This document shows positions 52,525 through 61,813 of a stretch of 64,000 nt of DNA, one piece after another (within the stretch, counting starts at the first letter, position 1; the number at the start of each line of letters is the position of its first letter). The stretch is taken from assembly GCF_000429405.1 (NCBI RefSeq), contig NZ_AUBU01000006.1:124001-188000 (forward strand), given 5' to 3'. Made by a program: the position numbers and the translations under genes. The notes under the pieces were generated by a model. It was given only the letters and a program-made list of their open reading frames with translations. It was not told the origin of the DNA and did not search any database. This stretch comes from Algoriphagus marincola DSM 16067. Its GTDB lineage: Bacteria > Bacteroidota > Bacteroidia > Cytophagales > Cyclobacteriaceae.

Positions 52525-53744
52525 GAATCTTCTACATACACCAATATTTCAGAGCGCCGGAAGAAGGAGGGGCTGTTCGCTCCTACCACTTAGCCAAAGG
52601 ACTAGCGGACGCAGGGATGCAAGTAGAAGTGATCACCGGAGGAAATATCAAAAGTTACGATCAGCGCTGGATAGATGGGGTCAAAGTCCATTATTTGCCG
52701 GTGGAATACGACCAGAAATTTGGATTTCTGAAGCGGGTTTGGGCTTTTTTAGCATTTGTCAGAAAAGCTAAAAATTTGATTCCAAAGTTGGGTAGAGCGG
52801 ATCTTTTGTATGTGACTTCTACCCCATTGACGACTGGTTTGATTGGGCTTTGGGCAAAAAAGAAATTAGCCATTCCTTACATATTTGAGGTTCGGGACAT
52901 TTGGCCGGAGGCACCCATTCAGGTTGGAGCGATCAAAAACCCCTGGCTAATTCAAGCTTTGAAAAGCTTGGAAAAAAACATCTATGAGCAAGCGCTTTCT
53001 TTGGTCGCACTTTCCCCGGGAATAGCAGAGCACCTGAGAAATGTAAGCTCGAAAAACAAAATTCAAATCATTCCCAACTTTTCTGATTTGGAGCGATTTT
53101 TCCCTCAAAAAAAATCAGAGAAGAGGCTTGAACGTTGGAATTTGAAGCCTGAATTGACCATTGCTTACACCGGAGCTCTGGGTCAGGTAAATGGAGTCGA
53201 AGAAATGCTGGACTTGGCGGAAATGGCTAGGCAGCAAGATAAAAAATGGCAATTTTTAATCATGGGCGAAGGAAGTCATCGACAGCAGATGATTGATTCT
53301 GCCAAAGCCAAAAAGTTGGAGAATGTTCACTTCGTTCCATTTGGACCCAAGGAAAAAGTAAACGAACTGTTGTCTTTGGCTGATTTTGCCTGGATTTCTT
53401 TTGCCCATCTTCCTGTGCTGAAAACCAACAGTCCGAATAAGTTTTTTGATGCACTTGCAGCAGGAAAAGCCATCATTGTTAATCACAAAGGTTGGGTTTA
53501 TCAATTAGTCAAGCAGCATAATCTTGGACTGAGTTGCTTGCCGGGGAAAATGAGCAAATGTTTTGAGGAGCTCGAAAAGCTGGAAAATCAGCCCATTCGC
53601 TTACAAAAGATGCAAGCGAACAGCCGACAATTGGCTGAGCGATTCTTTACGAAAGAAAGAGCCATCAAAAAACTCTTATCGGTCATCGATCCCGATAAAA
53701 ATCCGCCTATGCAGGAGGACGAGGTCTATATCCTGACTGCCTAA
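52521..53744 (+). CDS. Glycosyltransferase family 4 (WcaI/WbuB-like)
   Basis: 407 residues from ATG 52521 (MRIFYIHQYFRAPEEGGAVR), chosen because it overlaps the asnB stop (ATGA); longer in-frame starts to 52359 lie inside asnB. The sequence carries the GT4 pattern: YIFEVRDIWPEAPIQVGAIK, IAYTGALGQVNGVEEML and SPNKFFDALAAGKAIIVNHK near the donor site. It transfers a sugar in surface polysaccharide synthesis. Its last 38 nt overlap the 3' end of gldB on the other strand. Confidence 0.9.
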   Translation: MRIFYIHQYFRAPEEGGAVRSYHLAKGLADAGMQVEVITGGNIKSYDQRWIDGVKVHYLPVEYDQKFGFLKRVWAFLAFVRKAKNLIPKLGRADLLYVTSTPLTTGLIGLWAKKKLAIPYIFEVRDIWPEAPIQVGAIKNPWLIQALKSLEKNIYEQALSLVALSPGIAEHLRNVSSKNKIQIIPNFSDLERFFPQKKSEKRLERWNLKPELTIAYTGALGQVNGVEEMLDLAEMARQQDKKWQFLIMGEGSHRQQMIDSAKAKKLENVHFVPFGPKEKVNELLSLADFAWISFAHLPVLKTNSPNKFFDALAAGKAIIVNHKGWVYQLVKQHNLGLSCLPGKMSKCFEELEKLENQPIRLQKMQANSRQLAERFFTKERAIKKLLSVIDPDKNPPMQEDEVYILTA

Positions 53745-54711
53745 ATATCTGCTCAGCATCCGGATTGGCCATCAGCATAGGTAGCGAAACTTCCTGATTG
53801 AAGACATAATCATCCACGATATTCCAACCCAGCCATCTCCCCAATCGTCCCGGCGCTACCGTACTGATCGCATCTGTAAATGGGGCTTCACCCATGTATT
53901 TTCGGATTTCGAAGGGATTGGTCTCATAGAGTAATTCATTTTCTACAAAATGAGCCCAGATGAATTCTTCATTGGCAAAGGACTCAGAAATCTGTTCTGG
54001 AGTATACCCGATAATAAACTGATCTGAAGTACAGGGAAGAATAGCTTTAGTGAAGTGATAAGCCTTTCCGTAGTAGATCATTTCGGCTAGGAGCGTATTA
54101 TCATTTGGGTCTGTCCTGTTGAATTGTGAAGATATCGCCGTCACAATCATGGGAACGATATAGTCTTTCTCGTAGCGCTCTGCCATGTAGCGGGGCAAGT
54201 CAGGCTGAAAACTATGACTAGCCGGCAGAAAATAATCCAAGCCAATCACGATTAGGTCTTCAGTGACGACCAAATCTGAATTAAAGCCCGAGACGAAAGT
54301 GTAAACCTTCGGTACTTTAAATTCTGGAAAATAATACTTGATGGCTTTCAAGGCATTTTCCAAGTCCTTTTTTACCTCAGAAAAGTCTGCAAACTCTACC
54401 TGTACAGAATCATTCAAGACACGCATGGCTGAATCCTGATGGATCTGAACCAAGTCAGCTACCAATGAATCCATGGATTGATATAAGTCTGCCTGAAGGT
54501 AGTTTTTGGTGAATTCAGGATACTTTTCAAGAAGGAATTCAAAGTCACCTGCACTTTTAGCCTCGAAAAACTCCTTTTCCAATCGTAGAATTTCTAAATC
54601 AAGATCTTGGTCCAAAATCTCTGAATCGAGGGAGCAGGAATCTTCTTTTTGTCCGCAGGACTGAAAAAAAATAATTGCTAAGATGACCGCTAGGGCTCCT
54701 ATGTTTTTCAT
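53707..54711 (-). CDS. gldB: Gliding motility lipoprotein GldB
   Basis: 334 residues with signal peptide and lipobox FQSC (Cys19). The mature protein follows the GldB pattern: PEFKVPKVYTFVSGFNSDLV, LIVIGLDYFLPASHSF and YTPEQISESFANEEFIWAHF. GldB is needed for gliding and is tied to the type IX secretion machinery in Bacteroidota. The gene is convergent with the glycosyltransferase, overlapping by 38 nt at the 3' ends, and divergent from the radical SAM gene. No gldC is seen beside it. Confidence 0.88.
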   Translation of the reverse strand: MKNIGALAVILAIIFFQSCGQKEDSCSLDSEILDQDLDLEILRLEKEFFEAKSAGDFEFLLEKYPEFTKNYLQADLYQSMDSLVADLVQIHQDSAMRVLNDSVQVEFADFSEVKKDLENALKAIKYYFPEFKVPKVYTFVSGFNSDLVVTEDLIVIGLDYFLPASHSFQPDLPRYMAERYEKDYIVPMIVTAISSQFNRTDPNDNTLLAEMIYYGKAYHFTKAILPCTSDQFIIGYTPEQISESFANEEFIWAHFVENELLYETNPFEIRKYMGEAPFTDAISTVAPGRLGRWLGWNIVDDYVFNQEVSLPMLMANPDAEQIFRQSGYRPRPPA

Positions 54712-54825
54712 TTCGTAGGGTTTTGGATCAAAATTACAGAATTCAAACCGTTAGATTAGAACGCAAAGCTTGACTTTTCCTTGTGGACTTTAGTGGATAT
54801 GGAGGCTTTGCTGTAATTTCAGCTT

Positions 54826-55830
54826 GTGGAAAATAAATTCTTAACCAGTTTTGCTTATCTGAGACTTCTTTCTTTACGAAAGCTTTGGAATATTTTTCTA
54901 CTAGGGTCTTCCTTTCAACTCAGTCGCTTTCTAAAAAAACCCATCATTTGGGGCATGCCCACATCCCTAAGCATCGAACCAACGACAAGCTGCAATCTCC
55001 GCTGTCCAGAATGTCCTTCGGGTTTGCGTTCCTTTACACGCCCTACCGGTATGCTTCAGCCTGAGCTTTTCGAAAAAGTCATCAATGAGTCAAAATCACA
55101 TCTTTCTTGGCTGCATCTCTACTTTCAGGGTGAGCCATTTCTGAATCCCCGCTTTTTAGAAATGGTCTCGTATGCGCACACACAAGGTGTATTTACTTCC
55201 ACTTCTACCAATGCTCATTACTTAGACGAAGCTCGCGTGGATGCTGTGATTAATTCCGGCCTGAGACAACTCATCGTTTCGATGGATGGTATTTCACAGG
55301 AGGTTTATGAAAAGTATCGGATAGGTGGTGTGCTTTCTAAAGTTGATCAGGGATTGAGATTATTGCTCAAAAAGCGAAAAGAAGCAGGGAAAAAATTTCC
55401 CCGAGTGGTTCTCCAATTTCTGGTGACTGGTCAGAATGAGCATCAGATACCGGAATTGAAAAGCTGGGCAAAGGAAGTTGGTGTCGATGAGCTTCAACTC
55501 AAGACCACTCAAATCTATGACTTCGAAAATGGTTCTGAGCTGATTCCTTCCGATTTGGGCTATTCCAGATATATCCCGGATGGCAAGGGGAAATGGAAGC
55601 TCAAGAAAAAGATCGAAAATAAATGCTGGCGAATGTGGCAGGGAGCCGTGGTCACTTGGGATGGAAAAGTCGTGCCCTGTTGTTTTGATAAGGATGCAGC
55701 GCATGTGATGGGGAGCTTTCAGGAAAAAAAGCTCGAAGAAATCTGGCATTCAGCTCCTTACCAATCCTTTAGAAGCCAACTTCTTCAGGACCGAACTCAA
55801 ATAGAAATCTGTAAAAACTGCACGGAGTAA
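54826..55830 (+). CDS. Radical SAM/SPASM protein of polysaccharide region
   Basis: 334 residues from a GTG. The CX3CX2C cluster is Cys56, Cys60, Cys63 in EPTTSCNLRCPECPSGLRSF, with GEPFLNPRFLEMV following. The C-terminal SPASM-like part has CWRMWQGAVVTWDGKVVPCC and a final ICKNC for auxiliary clusters. The enzyme may modify a peptide, sugar or lipid; the substrate is unknown. Neighbour genes for surface polysaccharide suggest that pathway, but this is guesswork. Confidence 0.85.
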   Translation: MENKFLTSFAYLRLLSLRKLWNIFLLGSSFQLSRFLKKPIIWGMPTSLSIEPTTSCNLRCPECPSGLRSFTRPTGMLQPELFEKVINESKSHLSWLHLYFQGEPFLNPRFLEMVSYAHTQGVFTSTSTNAHYLDEARVDAVINSGLRQLIVSMDGISQEVYEKYRIGGVLSKVDQGLRLLLKKRKEAGKKFPRVVLQFLVTGQNEHQIPELKSWAKEVGVDELQLKTTQIYDFENGSELIPSDLGYSRYIPDGKGKWKLKKKIENKCWRMWQGAVVTWDGKVVPCCFDKDAAHVMGSFQEKKLEEIWHSAPYQSFRSQLLQDRTQIEICKNCTE

Positions 55831-55945
55831 GGGCTAGTACCTGCTCAAAAAACAGCTTTTTGGAACTATTTTTGGTTTAAAGTAGAAATTGATGGATTTT
55901 TAAACCGCATATTTGCTTGAATCTCACCCGTGTCGGCGTTTTCAC

Positions 55946-58540
55946 ATGAAGATAACTTTACGAATCACTCATTTTTTCCTGCTGTTGATTTCCCTGCTGA
56001 TTGCAGTTCCTGCACAGATTCAGGCGCAACAGACTACCGATATCACCAGCATCAAAGTAGACGAACTTTCTGACGATCAATTGCAGGAATTACTTCGCAG
56101 GGCGAACGAGGCTGGTCTCGGGACTATGGAGTTTCTTCAAATGGCAGAAATGCGAGGCATGCCCGCTTTGGAAGTAGAAAAGCTAAGGAAGCGTCTCCAG
56201 GATCTTGATATGGTGGGCAGCTCATCGAGTAGACAGGCCAATGTCTCCCGCCGTAATCCACGTCAGCAGGTAGATTTGAATGAAATTACCAAAGGCCTCT
56301 ACGAACCTCAATCTGAACTGGACGACTCTGAAGGTTCCAGAATCTTTGGAAGCTCACTTTTTTATCAGAAAAACCGTCGACTCAGTTTTGAGCCTAGTTT
56401 GAATCAGGCTACCCCGTCAAATTATATTTTGGGACCTGGAGATATGCTTTATGTGGATATCTACGGGCAATCTGAGCAGTATTACGAAGCGACCGTCAAC
56501 CCTGATGGTTTTGTGCTTTTGGATAATATTGGTCCGGTTTCAGTCTCAGGTAAAAGTATTCGTGAAGCCACGGGAATTATCAAAAATCGAGTGGCGCGCT
56601 TTTATCCCGGCATGCTGGGAGCAAACCCGAATACCTTTTTGCAGGTGACTCTAGGAAATGTACGCACCATTAAAGTGCATATTTTGGGAGAAGTTCGGCT
56701 TCCTGGCACATTCACTTTAAGCGCTTTTTCCACCGTATTCAATGCCCTTTACGCCGCAGGCGGACCCAATGAAAACGGAAGTATGCGTCAAATCAAAGTG
56801 ATGCGTGATTCCAAGCCCGTTGCCGAAATCGATATTTATGATTTGCTGATCAATGGCACCGCCAACCTTGATTTACAGCTTCAGGATCAGGATGTGGTTT
56901 TGGTTTCCCCTTATCTGGCAAGAGTGGAAATCGAAGGAGAAGTCAAGCGTCCCATGATATTTGAAATCAAAGATGGAGATACCGTGGAAGAATTGCTGAA
57001 TTATGCTGGGGGTTTTACGGATTTGGCTTTCCGTGATCGTCTAGCCATTTCGCGTATTTCTGACAATCAACGCTCTGTATCTGATGTGTACAAAAATCAA
57101 TTTGGGATGTTTATCCTCAAAGGCGGAGATCAACTGACTGTAGGAAAAGTACTGGATCGCTATAGTAATCGGGTGCAAATCAAAGGTGCGGTCTATCGTG
57201 AAGGTACTTTTGCTCTGAGTGAAGATTTGACTCTTTCAAAGTTGATTGAAAATGCTGAAGGTCTTCGTGGAGATGCTTATCTGAAGCAAGCCAGCATTTT
57301 GAGGACAAAAAGCGATCTGAGCACCCAAATGATTCAAGTGAATTTGGAACAAATTCTAAATGGAACCGCTCGGGATATTCCTTTACAGCGGGAAGATGTC
57401 GTGCGGATCTCCAGTGTTTACGATATTCAAAATGAGCGCTACGTACAGGTTCTTGGGGAAGTGATGCGTCCTGGAGTTTATCCCTTTTCTGAGTCCATGA
57501 CCGTAGAAGACTTATTGATTCAGGCAGGTGGATTTCAGGAGTCTGCAAACCCCAGTGATATTGAAATTGCCAGGCGATTGGAAGATTCAGATTTGGGCAC
57601 CTTGTCCGATATTATTCCGATTCAGGTAAATGCTGATCTTTCGCAAGGCGCCAATCCTTCCATTCTTGAACCATTCGATCAGGTGATTGTCCGGAGAAAA
57701 GCTGCATTTACCATGCAAAAACTGGTGGCTGTAGAAGGTCAAGTCAATTCTCCGGGGATCTTTGCTATCGAAAGTTCAGTGGAGCGAATTTCAGATTTGG
57801 TAAATAGAGCAGGTGGCTTGAATCAATTTGCTTATGCTAAAGGAGCGACTTTGATTAGAAGGACAGAGTTTTTCAATACCGAATCGGAGCAAATCCGTCG
57901 TCAACGAAACTTAGAATCCCTCCGATTGCAATTGCTCAAGGACCCGAATAACTCAGAAGCGCAGGAAGAACTTTTACAGCGGCTTTTCGAGAATTTGAAT
58001 GTAGAAGAAAACCCGGTGGACACCTTGATTGCTAATTCCAAGAAGGAATCACTGGATCAGATAGCTGCCGAAACTCCGGGTTTTGCAGTAAAAATCAAGG
58101 AAACCGAAGCTGTAGCTATTGACTTGGAAGCAATTCTATCCAATCCAGGATCTGAAAGTGATCTTTTGCTTGAGGAAGGAGATATTCTATCTGTTCCCAA
58201 GCTTCTTCAGACCGTCCGAATGCGAGGGGATGTGGTTTACCCAACCACGCTTCGACATGAAAAGGGTCGTGGACTGAAGCATTACATCAACGGGGCCGGA
58301 GGCTTTGAGCGAAGAGCCAATCGTAAGCAGACTTATGTGGTCTATGCCAACGGAGCAGTCAAGCGCACTAAGGGCTTTTTGGGAATCCGAAATTATCCTT
58401 CTGTGGAGCCGGGAGCTGAAGTGATTGTGCCGACTAAAGGACCGAAAATCCCTCTCCGATTAGGGGATGTGGTTGGAATAACTACCGGCTTGGCTACTTT
58501 GGCCTTGGTGATTTCGCAAATCAACTGGAACCAGCCATGA
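55946..58540 (+). CDS. Polysaccharide export outer-membrane protein (Wza-like, SLBB)
   Basis: 864 residues from ATG 55946, with a signal peptide to about residue 30 (LLLISLLIAVPAQIQAQ). The poly-export domain begins YILGPGDMLYVDIYGQSEQY, followed by repeated SLBB modules, such as IKVHILGEVRLPGTFTLSAF and VQVLGEVMRPGVYPFSESMT. A hydrophobic end (VVGITTGLATLALVISQINW) closes it. It is long for the family, which fits multi-SLBB Bacteroidota forms. A longer TTG start at 55913 is possible but less natural. It overlaps the Wzz-like gene by four bases. Confidence 0.9.
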   Translation: MKITLRITHFFLLLISLLIAVPAQIQAQQTTDITSIKVDELSDDQLQELLRRANEAGLGTMEFLQMAEMRGMPALEVEKLRKRLQDLDMVGSSSSRQANVSRRNPRQQVDLNEITKGLYEPQSELDDSEGSRIFGSSLFYQKNRRLSFEPSLNQATPSNYILGPGDMLYVDIYGQSEQYYEATVNPDGFVLLDNIGPVSVSGKSIREATGIIKNRVARFYPGMLGANPNTFLQVTLGNVRTIKVHILGEVRLPGTFTLSAFSTVFNALYAAGGPNENGSMRQIKVMRDSKPVAEIDIYDLLINGTANLDLQLQDQDVVLVSPYLARVEIEGEVKRPMIFEIKDGDTVEELLNYAGGFTDLAFRDRLAISRISDNQRSVSDVYKNQFGMFILKGGDQLTVGKVLDRYSNRVQIKGAVYREGTFALSEDLTLSKLIENAEGLRGDAYLKQASILRTKSDLSTQMIQVNLEQILNGTARDIPLQREDVVRISSVYDIQNERYVQVLGEVMRPGVYPFSESMTVEDLLIQAGGFQESANPSDIEIARRLEDSDLGTLSDIIPIQVNADLSQGANPSILEPFDQVIVRRKAAFTMQKLVAVEGQVNSPGIFAIESSVERISDLVNRAGGLNQFAYAKGATLIRRTEFFNTESEQIRRQRNLESLRLQLLKDPNNSEAQEELLQRLFENLNVEENPVDTLIANSKKESLDQIAAETPGFAVKIKETEAVAIDLEAILSNPGSESDLLLEEGDILSVPKLLQTVRMRGDVVYPTTLRHEKGRGLKHYINGAGGFERRANRKQTYVVYANGAVKRTKGFLGIRNYPSVEPGAEVIVPTKGPKIPLRLGDVVGITTGLATLALVISQINWNQP

Positions 58541-59604
58541 CAGATAACAAGCACTTTTCGGATAGCCAGTTTACTTTGAAAGAAGTCATTCAAAATCTTC
58601 GGGATTGGTTGCTTTTTTTTATTTCTCAGTGGAAAATTTTGATTGCTGCGGGCCTAATCGGGATGGTTTTGGGAGCTTTGGTTTCAATTTTCAAAAAACC
58701 GGTTTTTCATGCAGAAACCTCTTTTGTTTTGGAAGAGGGAGATGCCGGAGGGATCAGTCAGATGTCTGGACTGGCTTCTTTGGTAGGAGTGAACTTGGGT
58801 TCTTTGGGAAGTACCAGCGGGCTCTTCCAAGGCGACAACATCATGGAGCTGTACAAGTCTGACCGAATGCTCGGAGAGACTTTGTTGAGTCCATTTGATC
58901 AAGAGAAACTTTTGATCGATCGATTCGTGGAATTCGAGGAACTGGACAAAAAGTGGGCCTCCAATGTTGATATTTCCGGAATGGATTTCTCCTTAGAGCG
59001 GCAGCAGTTTACAGTAGCGCAGGATTCAGTAGTGCAGCAAGTTTCCAAGCTTATCCGAGAAAGACAGCTCTCTGTGGTCAAACCTGATCGAAAGCTAAGT
59101 ATCATCCAAGTTAGTATTTCATCGAAAGACGAGGCATTTGCCAAGATTTTCAACGAAACATTGGTGGATAAGGTCAATACCTTTTACCTGGAGACAAAAA
59201 CAAAAAAAACCGGAGAAAACCTTCGGATTCTTCAAACTCAGGCAGATTCTGTTCGATCCATTTTGGATGAAAGTATCGCAGAATATGCAACTGCTACGGA
59301 TCGGGTACCCAATGTGAACCCCCTGCTCAATTCTGCTCAGGTCGAAAGCCGTAAGCGACAAATCGACGTGCAGGCGACGGCAGCAGTCTATCAGGAGATC
59401 GTCAAAAACTTAGAAATTGCCAAGGTCAATCACCGCAACAATTCTCCTTTGATTCAGATTATCGACTCTCCGAGATTTCCATTGAAAAGAACAGAAATCC
59501 GATTGGTGAAAGGAATCGTTTTGGGAGCGATCATTGTGGGTTTACTGACACTATTTGCCTTATACTTTCGCAGGCTGTATCAAAAACATGTGCAGGAAAG
59601 CTAA
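58537..59604 (+). CDS. Wzz/GNVR-type chain length determinant
   Basis: 355 residues, with two transmembrane segments: about 31-51 (QWKILIAAGLIGMVLGALVS) and 325-345 (GIVLGAIIVGLLTLFALYF). The periplasmic part is coiled-coil rich. A RFPLKRTEIR segment precedes the second membrane helix, the place of the usual Pro-rich motif. It controls polymer length with Wza and Wzy. Start ATGA overlaps the Wza-like stop. A kinase domain is absent. Confidence 0.87.
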   Translation: MTDNKHFSDSQFTLKEVIQNLRDWLLFFISQWKILIAAGLIGMVLGALVSIFKKPVFHAETSFVLEEGDAGGISQMSGLASLVGVNLGSLGSTSGLFQGDNIMELYKSDRMLGETLLSPFDQEKLLIDRFVEFEELDKKWASNVDISGMDFSLERQQFTVAQDSVVQQVSKLIRERQLSVVKPDRKLSIIQVSISSKDEAFAKIFNETLVDKVNTFYLETKTKKTGENLRILQTQADSVRSILDESIAEYATATDRVPNVNPLLNSAQVESRKRQIDVQATAAVYQEIVKNLEIAKVNHRNNSPLIQIIDSPRFPLKRTEIRLVKGIVLGAIIVGLLTLFALYFRRLYQKHVQES

Positions 59605-59616
59605 ACCCCAGCTGCC

Positions 59617-60906
59617 ATGTTTGAAAAGCTCACCTTACTTCCTCTCAGCAATTTTATCCGAAACAAATCGATTCAGAACTTCCTGTTTCTGGCGATTATC
59701 CAATCATCCAATGTGCTGATTTCCATTATTTCCATGCCGCTGTTGATTCAGAGTATTGGTGTGGATCAGTTTGGTTTGGTAAACCTGGCGCTATCGGTCA
59801 TCATCCTCCTGAATATTCTGGTTGGTTTTGGGTATAACCTCAGCGCCCCTCGTGAGGTTGCTGTCAACCAACAAAACAAAGAGGCCCTTTCGCATCTGGT
59901 TTCTAATGTCTTTTCGGGAAAGGCCATGTTGGCAGCGATTGCTACCCTTTTGATTTTGATTGGCGCTTTTGGACTCAACCTTTTTCAGGAGTATCAATTG
60001 ATACTGGTTTTTTCCTCTCTGCTCCTATTCTCAGAAGCGACCTTGCCGCTTTGGTTTTTTCAGGGAATGGAAAAAATGAAACTGGTGTCCATCGCCAATA
60101 TTTTCTCCAAGCTGCTTTTTTTGATGGGGATTGTGCTCTTTATCCACAGTCCTGAGCAAAGTCAATGGGTGAATTTTATGTTGGGCTTTTTTGGGCTTTC
60201 CATTAATCTGATGCTGCTTTTTTATATCCATGCTTTTATGGGAATCAAATTTTATCGTCCTGAGTTTTCGGCCATTTACCGAAGCCTCAAGGAGAACATA
60301 CTCCTTTTCTTTTCCAATCTGGCTAGTCATATTTCTATTAATGGAGGACTGATTATTCTGAGCTTCTTCTCTGCTGCTGAGACCTTGGGCATGTACAGCT
60401 TGGCGGAGCGAGTGGTGATGGTTTTGAGACTATTTCCTGCTTTGATCATTCAGGCCATTTTTCCCAATGCTTCTAAATTGCTCAAAGAAGATAGACCTGC
60501 ATTTTTTCGCTTTTTAAAAAATGTCTACTTGAGAGTTCTCTTGGCGGGTATGCTGATTTCCGCAGGAGCACATTTCACGGCACCTTGGATTATCCGAGTC
60601 CTTTCCCGTTCCGATTTGGCGGAGTCTGTGCTTTATTTGAAAATCTTGGCTGCAGTCCCCTTTTTGGCTTGTCTGAATGTGGGAAATGTGACCTTATTGC
60701 TTGTGGCAGACCTGAAGGAATTGCTCTTTAAGGCTAGCTGGATGATGTGCTTGTACATGATCGTGGTTTCAGCAATTTTAACCAGCTATTTGGGAGGTCT
60801 TGGCCTTTGTATCGGAATTATCTCCACAGAAATCATTGTATTTTTGATTTGTCTTGTACTGCTTTATCGGCATAAAAAAGATCTAGTCCGTGGCTTTTAC
60901 ACCTAA
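59617..60906 (+). CDS. Polysaccharide flippase (Wzx/MATE-like)
   Basis: 429 residues, about 12 hydrophobic segments, for example NFLFLAIIQSSNVLISIISM, LALSVIILLNILVGFGYNL and the C-terminal IISTEIIVFLICLVLLYRHK. This is the general Wzx/oligosaccharide flippase layout. It moves lipid-linked repeat units across the inner membrane. It lies between the Wzz-like gene and a GT2 gene, which overlaps it by 17 nt. Confidence 0.88.
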   Translation: MFEKLTLLPLSNFIRNKSIQNFLFLAIIQSSNVLISIISMPLLIQSIGVDQFGLVNLALSVIILLNILVGFGYNLSAPREVAVNQQNKEALSHLVSNVFSGKAMLAAIATLLILIGAFGLNLFQEYQLILVFSSLLLFSEATLPLWFFQGMEKMKLVSIANIFSKLLFLMGIVLFIHSPEQSQWVNFMLGFFGLSINLMLLFYIHAFMGIKFYRPEFSAIYRSLKENILLFFSNLASHISINGGLIILSFFSAAETLGMYSLAERVVMVLRLFPALIIQAIFPNASKLLKEDRPAFFRFLKNVYLRVLLAGMLISAGAHFTAPWIIRVLSRSDLAESVLYLKILAAVPFLACLNVGNVTLLLVADLKELLFKASWMMCLYMIVVSAILTSYLGGLGLCIGIISTEIIVFLICLVLLYRHKKDLVRGFYT

Positions 60907-61813
60907 TCCATCCGTAGCAATTATTTTGGTCAATTGGAATGGGCTGGAGTTTACCCGGGCCTGTTTAACATCTTTAGAAAAAGTCGATTATTCCGATTTT
61001 CAGGTTATCCTCGTGGATAATGCTTCCCAAAATCCGGAAGGGAAGGTCTTGAAAAAGGAGTTTCCAAAGACTCTTCTTCTGGAAAATGAACAGAATCTGG
61101 GTTTTGCGGGAGGAAATAACGTGGGCATCCGAAAAGCCTTGGAAATAGGTTTTTCTCACCTCATGCTCCTAAATAATGATACCCTGCTGGAGCCGGATTT
61201 TTTGGGAAAAATGATGCTTGCCTTTTCAAAAAATCCCAAACTAGGCCTGTTGCAGCCGATGATTTGTTTTTTGGATGAACCCGAAAAAATCTGGTCCGCA
61301 GGAGGAAAGTGGGTCTCTTGGCTTGCTCGTGCAAAGACCTTGGGAGATCGAAAATCCTTGAAAACCTACCGGATTTCTTCTACCCAACTTGATTGGACTA
61401 CCGGCTGCTGCATGCTACTTTCCCGTGAGGCCATCTTGCATTCTGGATTACTCAATGAGCAATACTTTGCCTATTTCGAAGATGTGGAATGGTCACTGAG
61501 AATTCGGAATCAGGGCTTTGAAATCGGGTTGGTGCCTGAAGCAAAAATCTACCATGAAGCCGGAGGCTCTTCCAAAAAGTCACACTCTGAAGGAACCTTG
61601 AGTGCAAGGGTGTTTTATTACCATGTGCGGAATCAGTTTTTTCTGCTGAGAAGTCAAAAAGCTGGCTTAGGTTTTCTCTATCATTTGGGTAGGTTTAAGC
61701 TCTGGATCTTTTATTTCCTGCTGAGAGGCCGTTTTCGAAAACTAAAGGCCGTGGCAAAAGGAATCAAAGACGGGCTATTTACTCCACTTAAATATGCTCC
61801 AAAATGGCCTTGA
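60890..61813 (+). CDS. Glycosyltransferase family 2
   Basis: 307 residues from a GTG overlapping the flippase stop by 17 nt. GT-A motifs: VAIILVNWNGLEFTRACLTS, ILVDNASQNPEG, and LMLLNNDTLLEPDFLGKM with the N-N-D-T in the DXD place; EDVEWSLRIRNQGFEIGLVP follows as acceptor-site acid. It adds a sugar to the growing repeat unit. The start is uncertain by some codons. Confidence 0.88.
   Translation: MAFTPNPSVAIILVNWNGLEFTRACLTSLEKVDYSDFQVILVDNASQNPEGKVLKKEFPKTLLLENEQNLGFAGGNNVGIRKALEIGFSHLMLLNNDTLLEPDFLGKMMLAFSKNPKLGLLQPMICFLDEPEKIWSAGGKWVSWLARAKTLGDRKSLKTYRISSTQLDWTTGCCMLLSREAILHSGLLNEQYFAYFEDVEWSLRIRNQGFEIGLVPEAKIYHEAGGSSKKSHSEGTLSARVFYYHVRNQFFLLRSQKAGLGFLYHLGRFKLWIFYFLLRGRFRKLKAVAKGIKDGLFTPLKYAPKWP

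Noticed and set aside
55913..55945. TTG start for the Wza-like protein
   Set aside because: The 11 extra residues precede a normal signal peptide that starts at ATG 55946.
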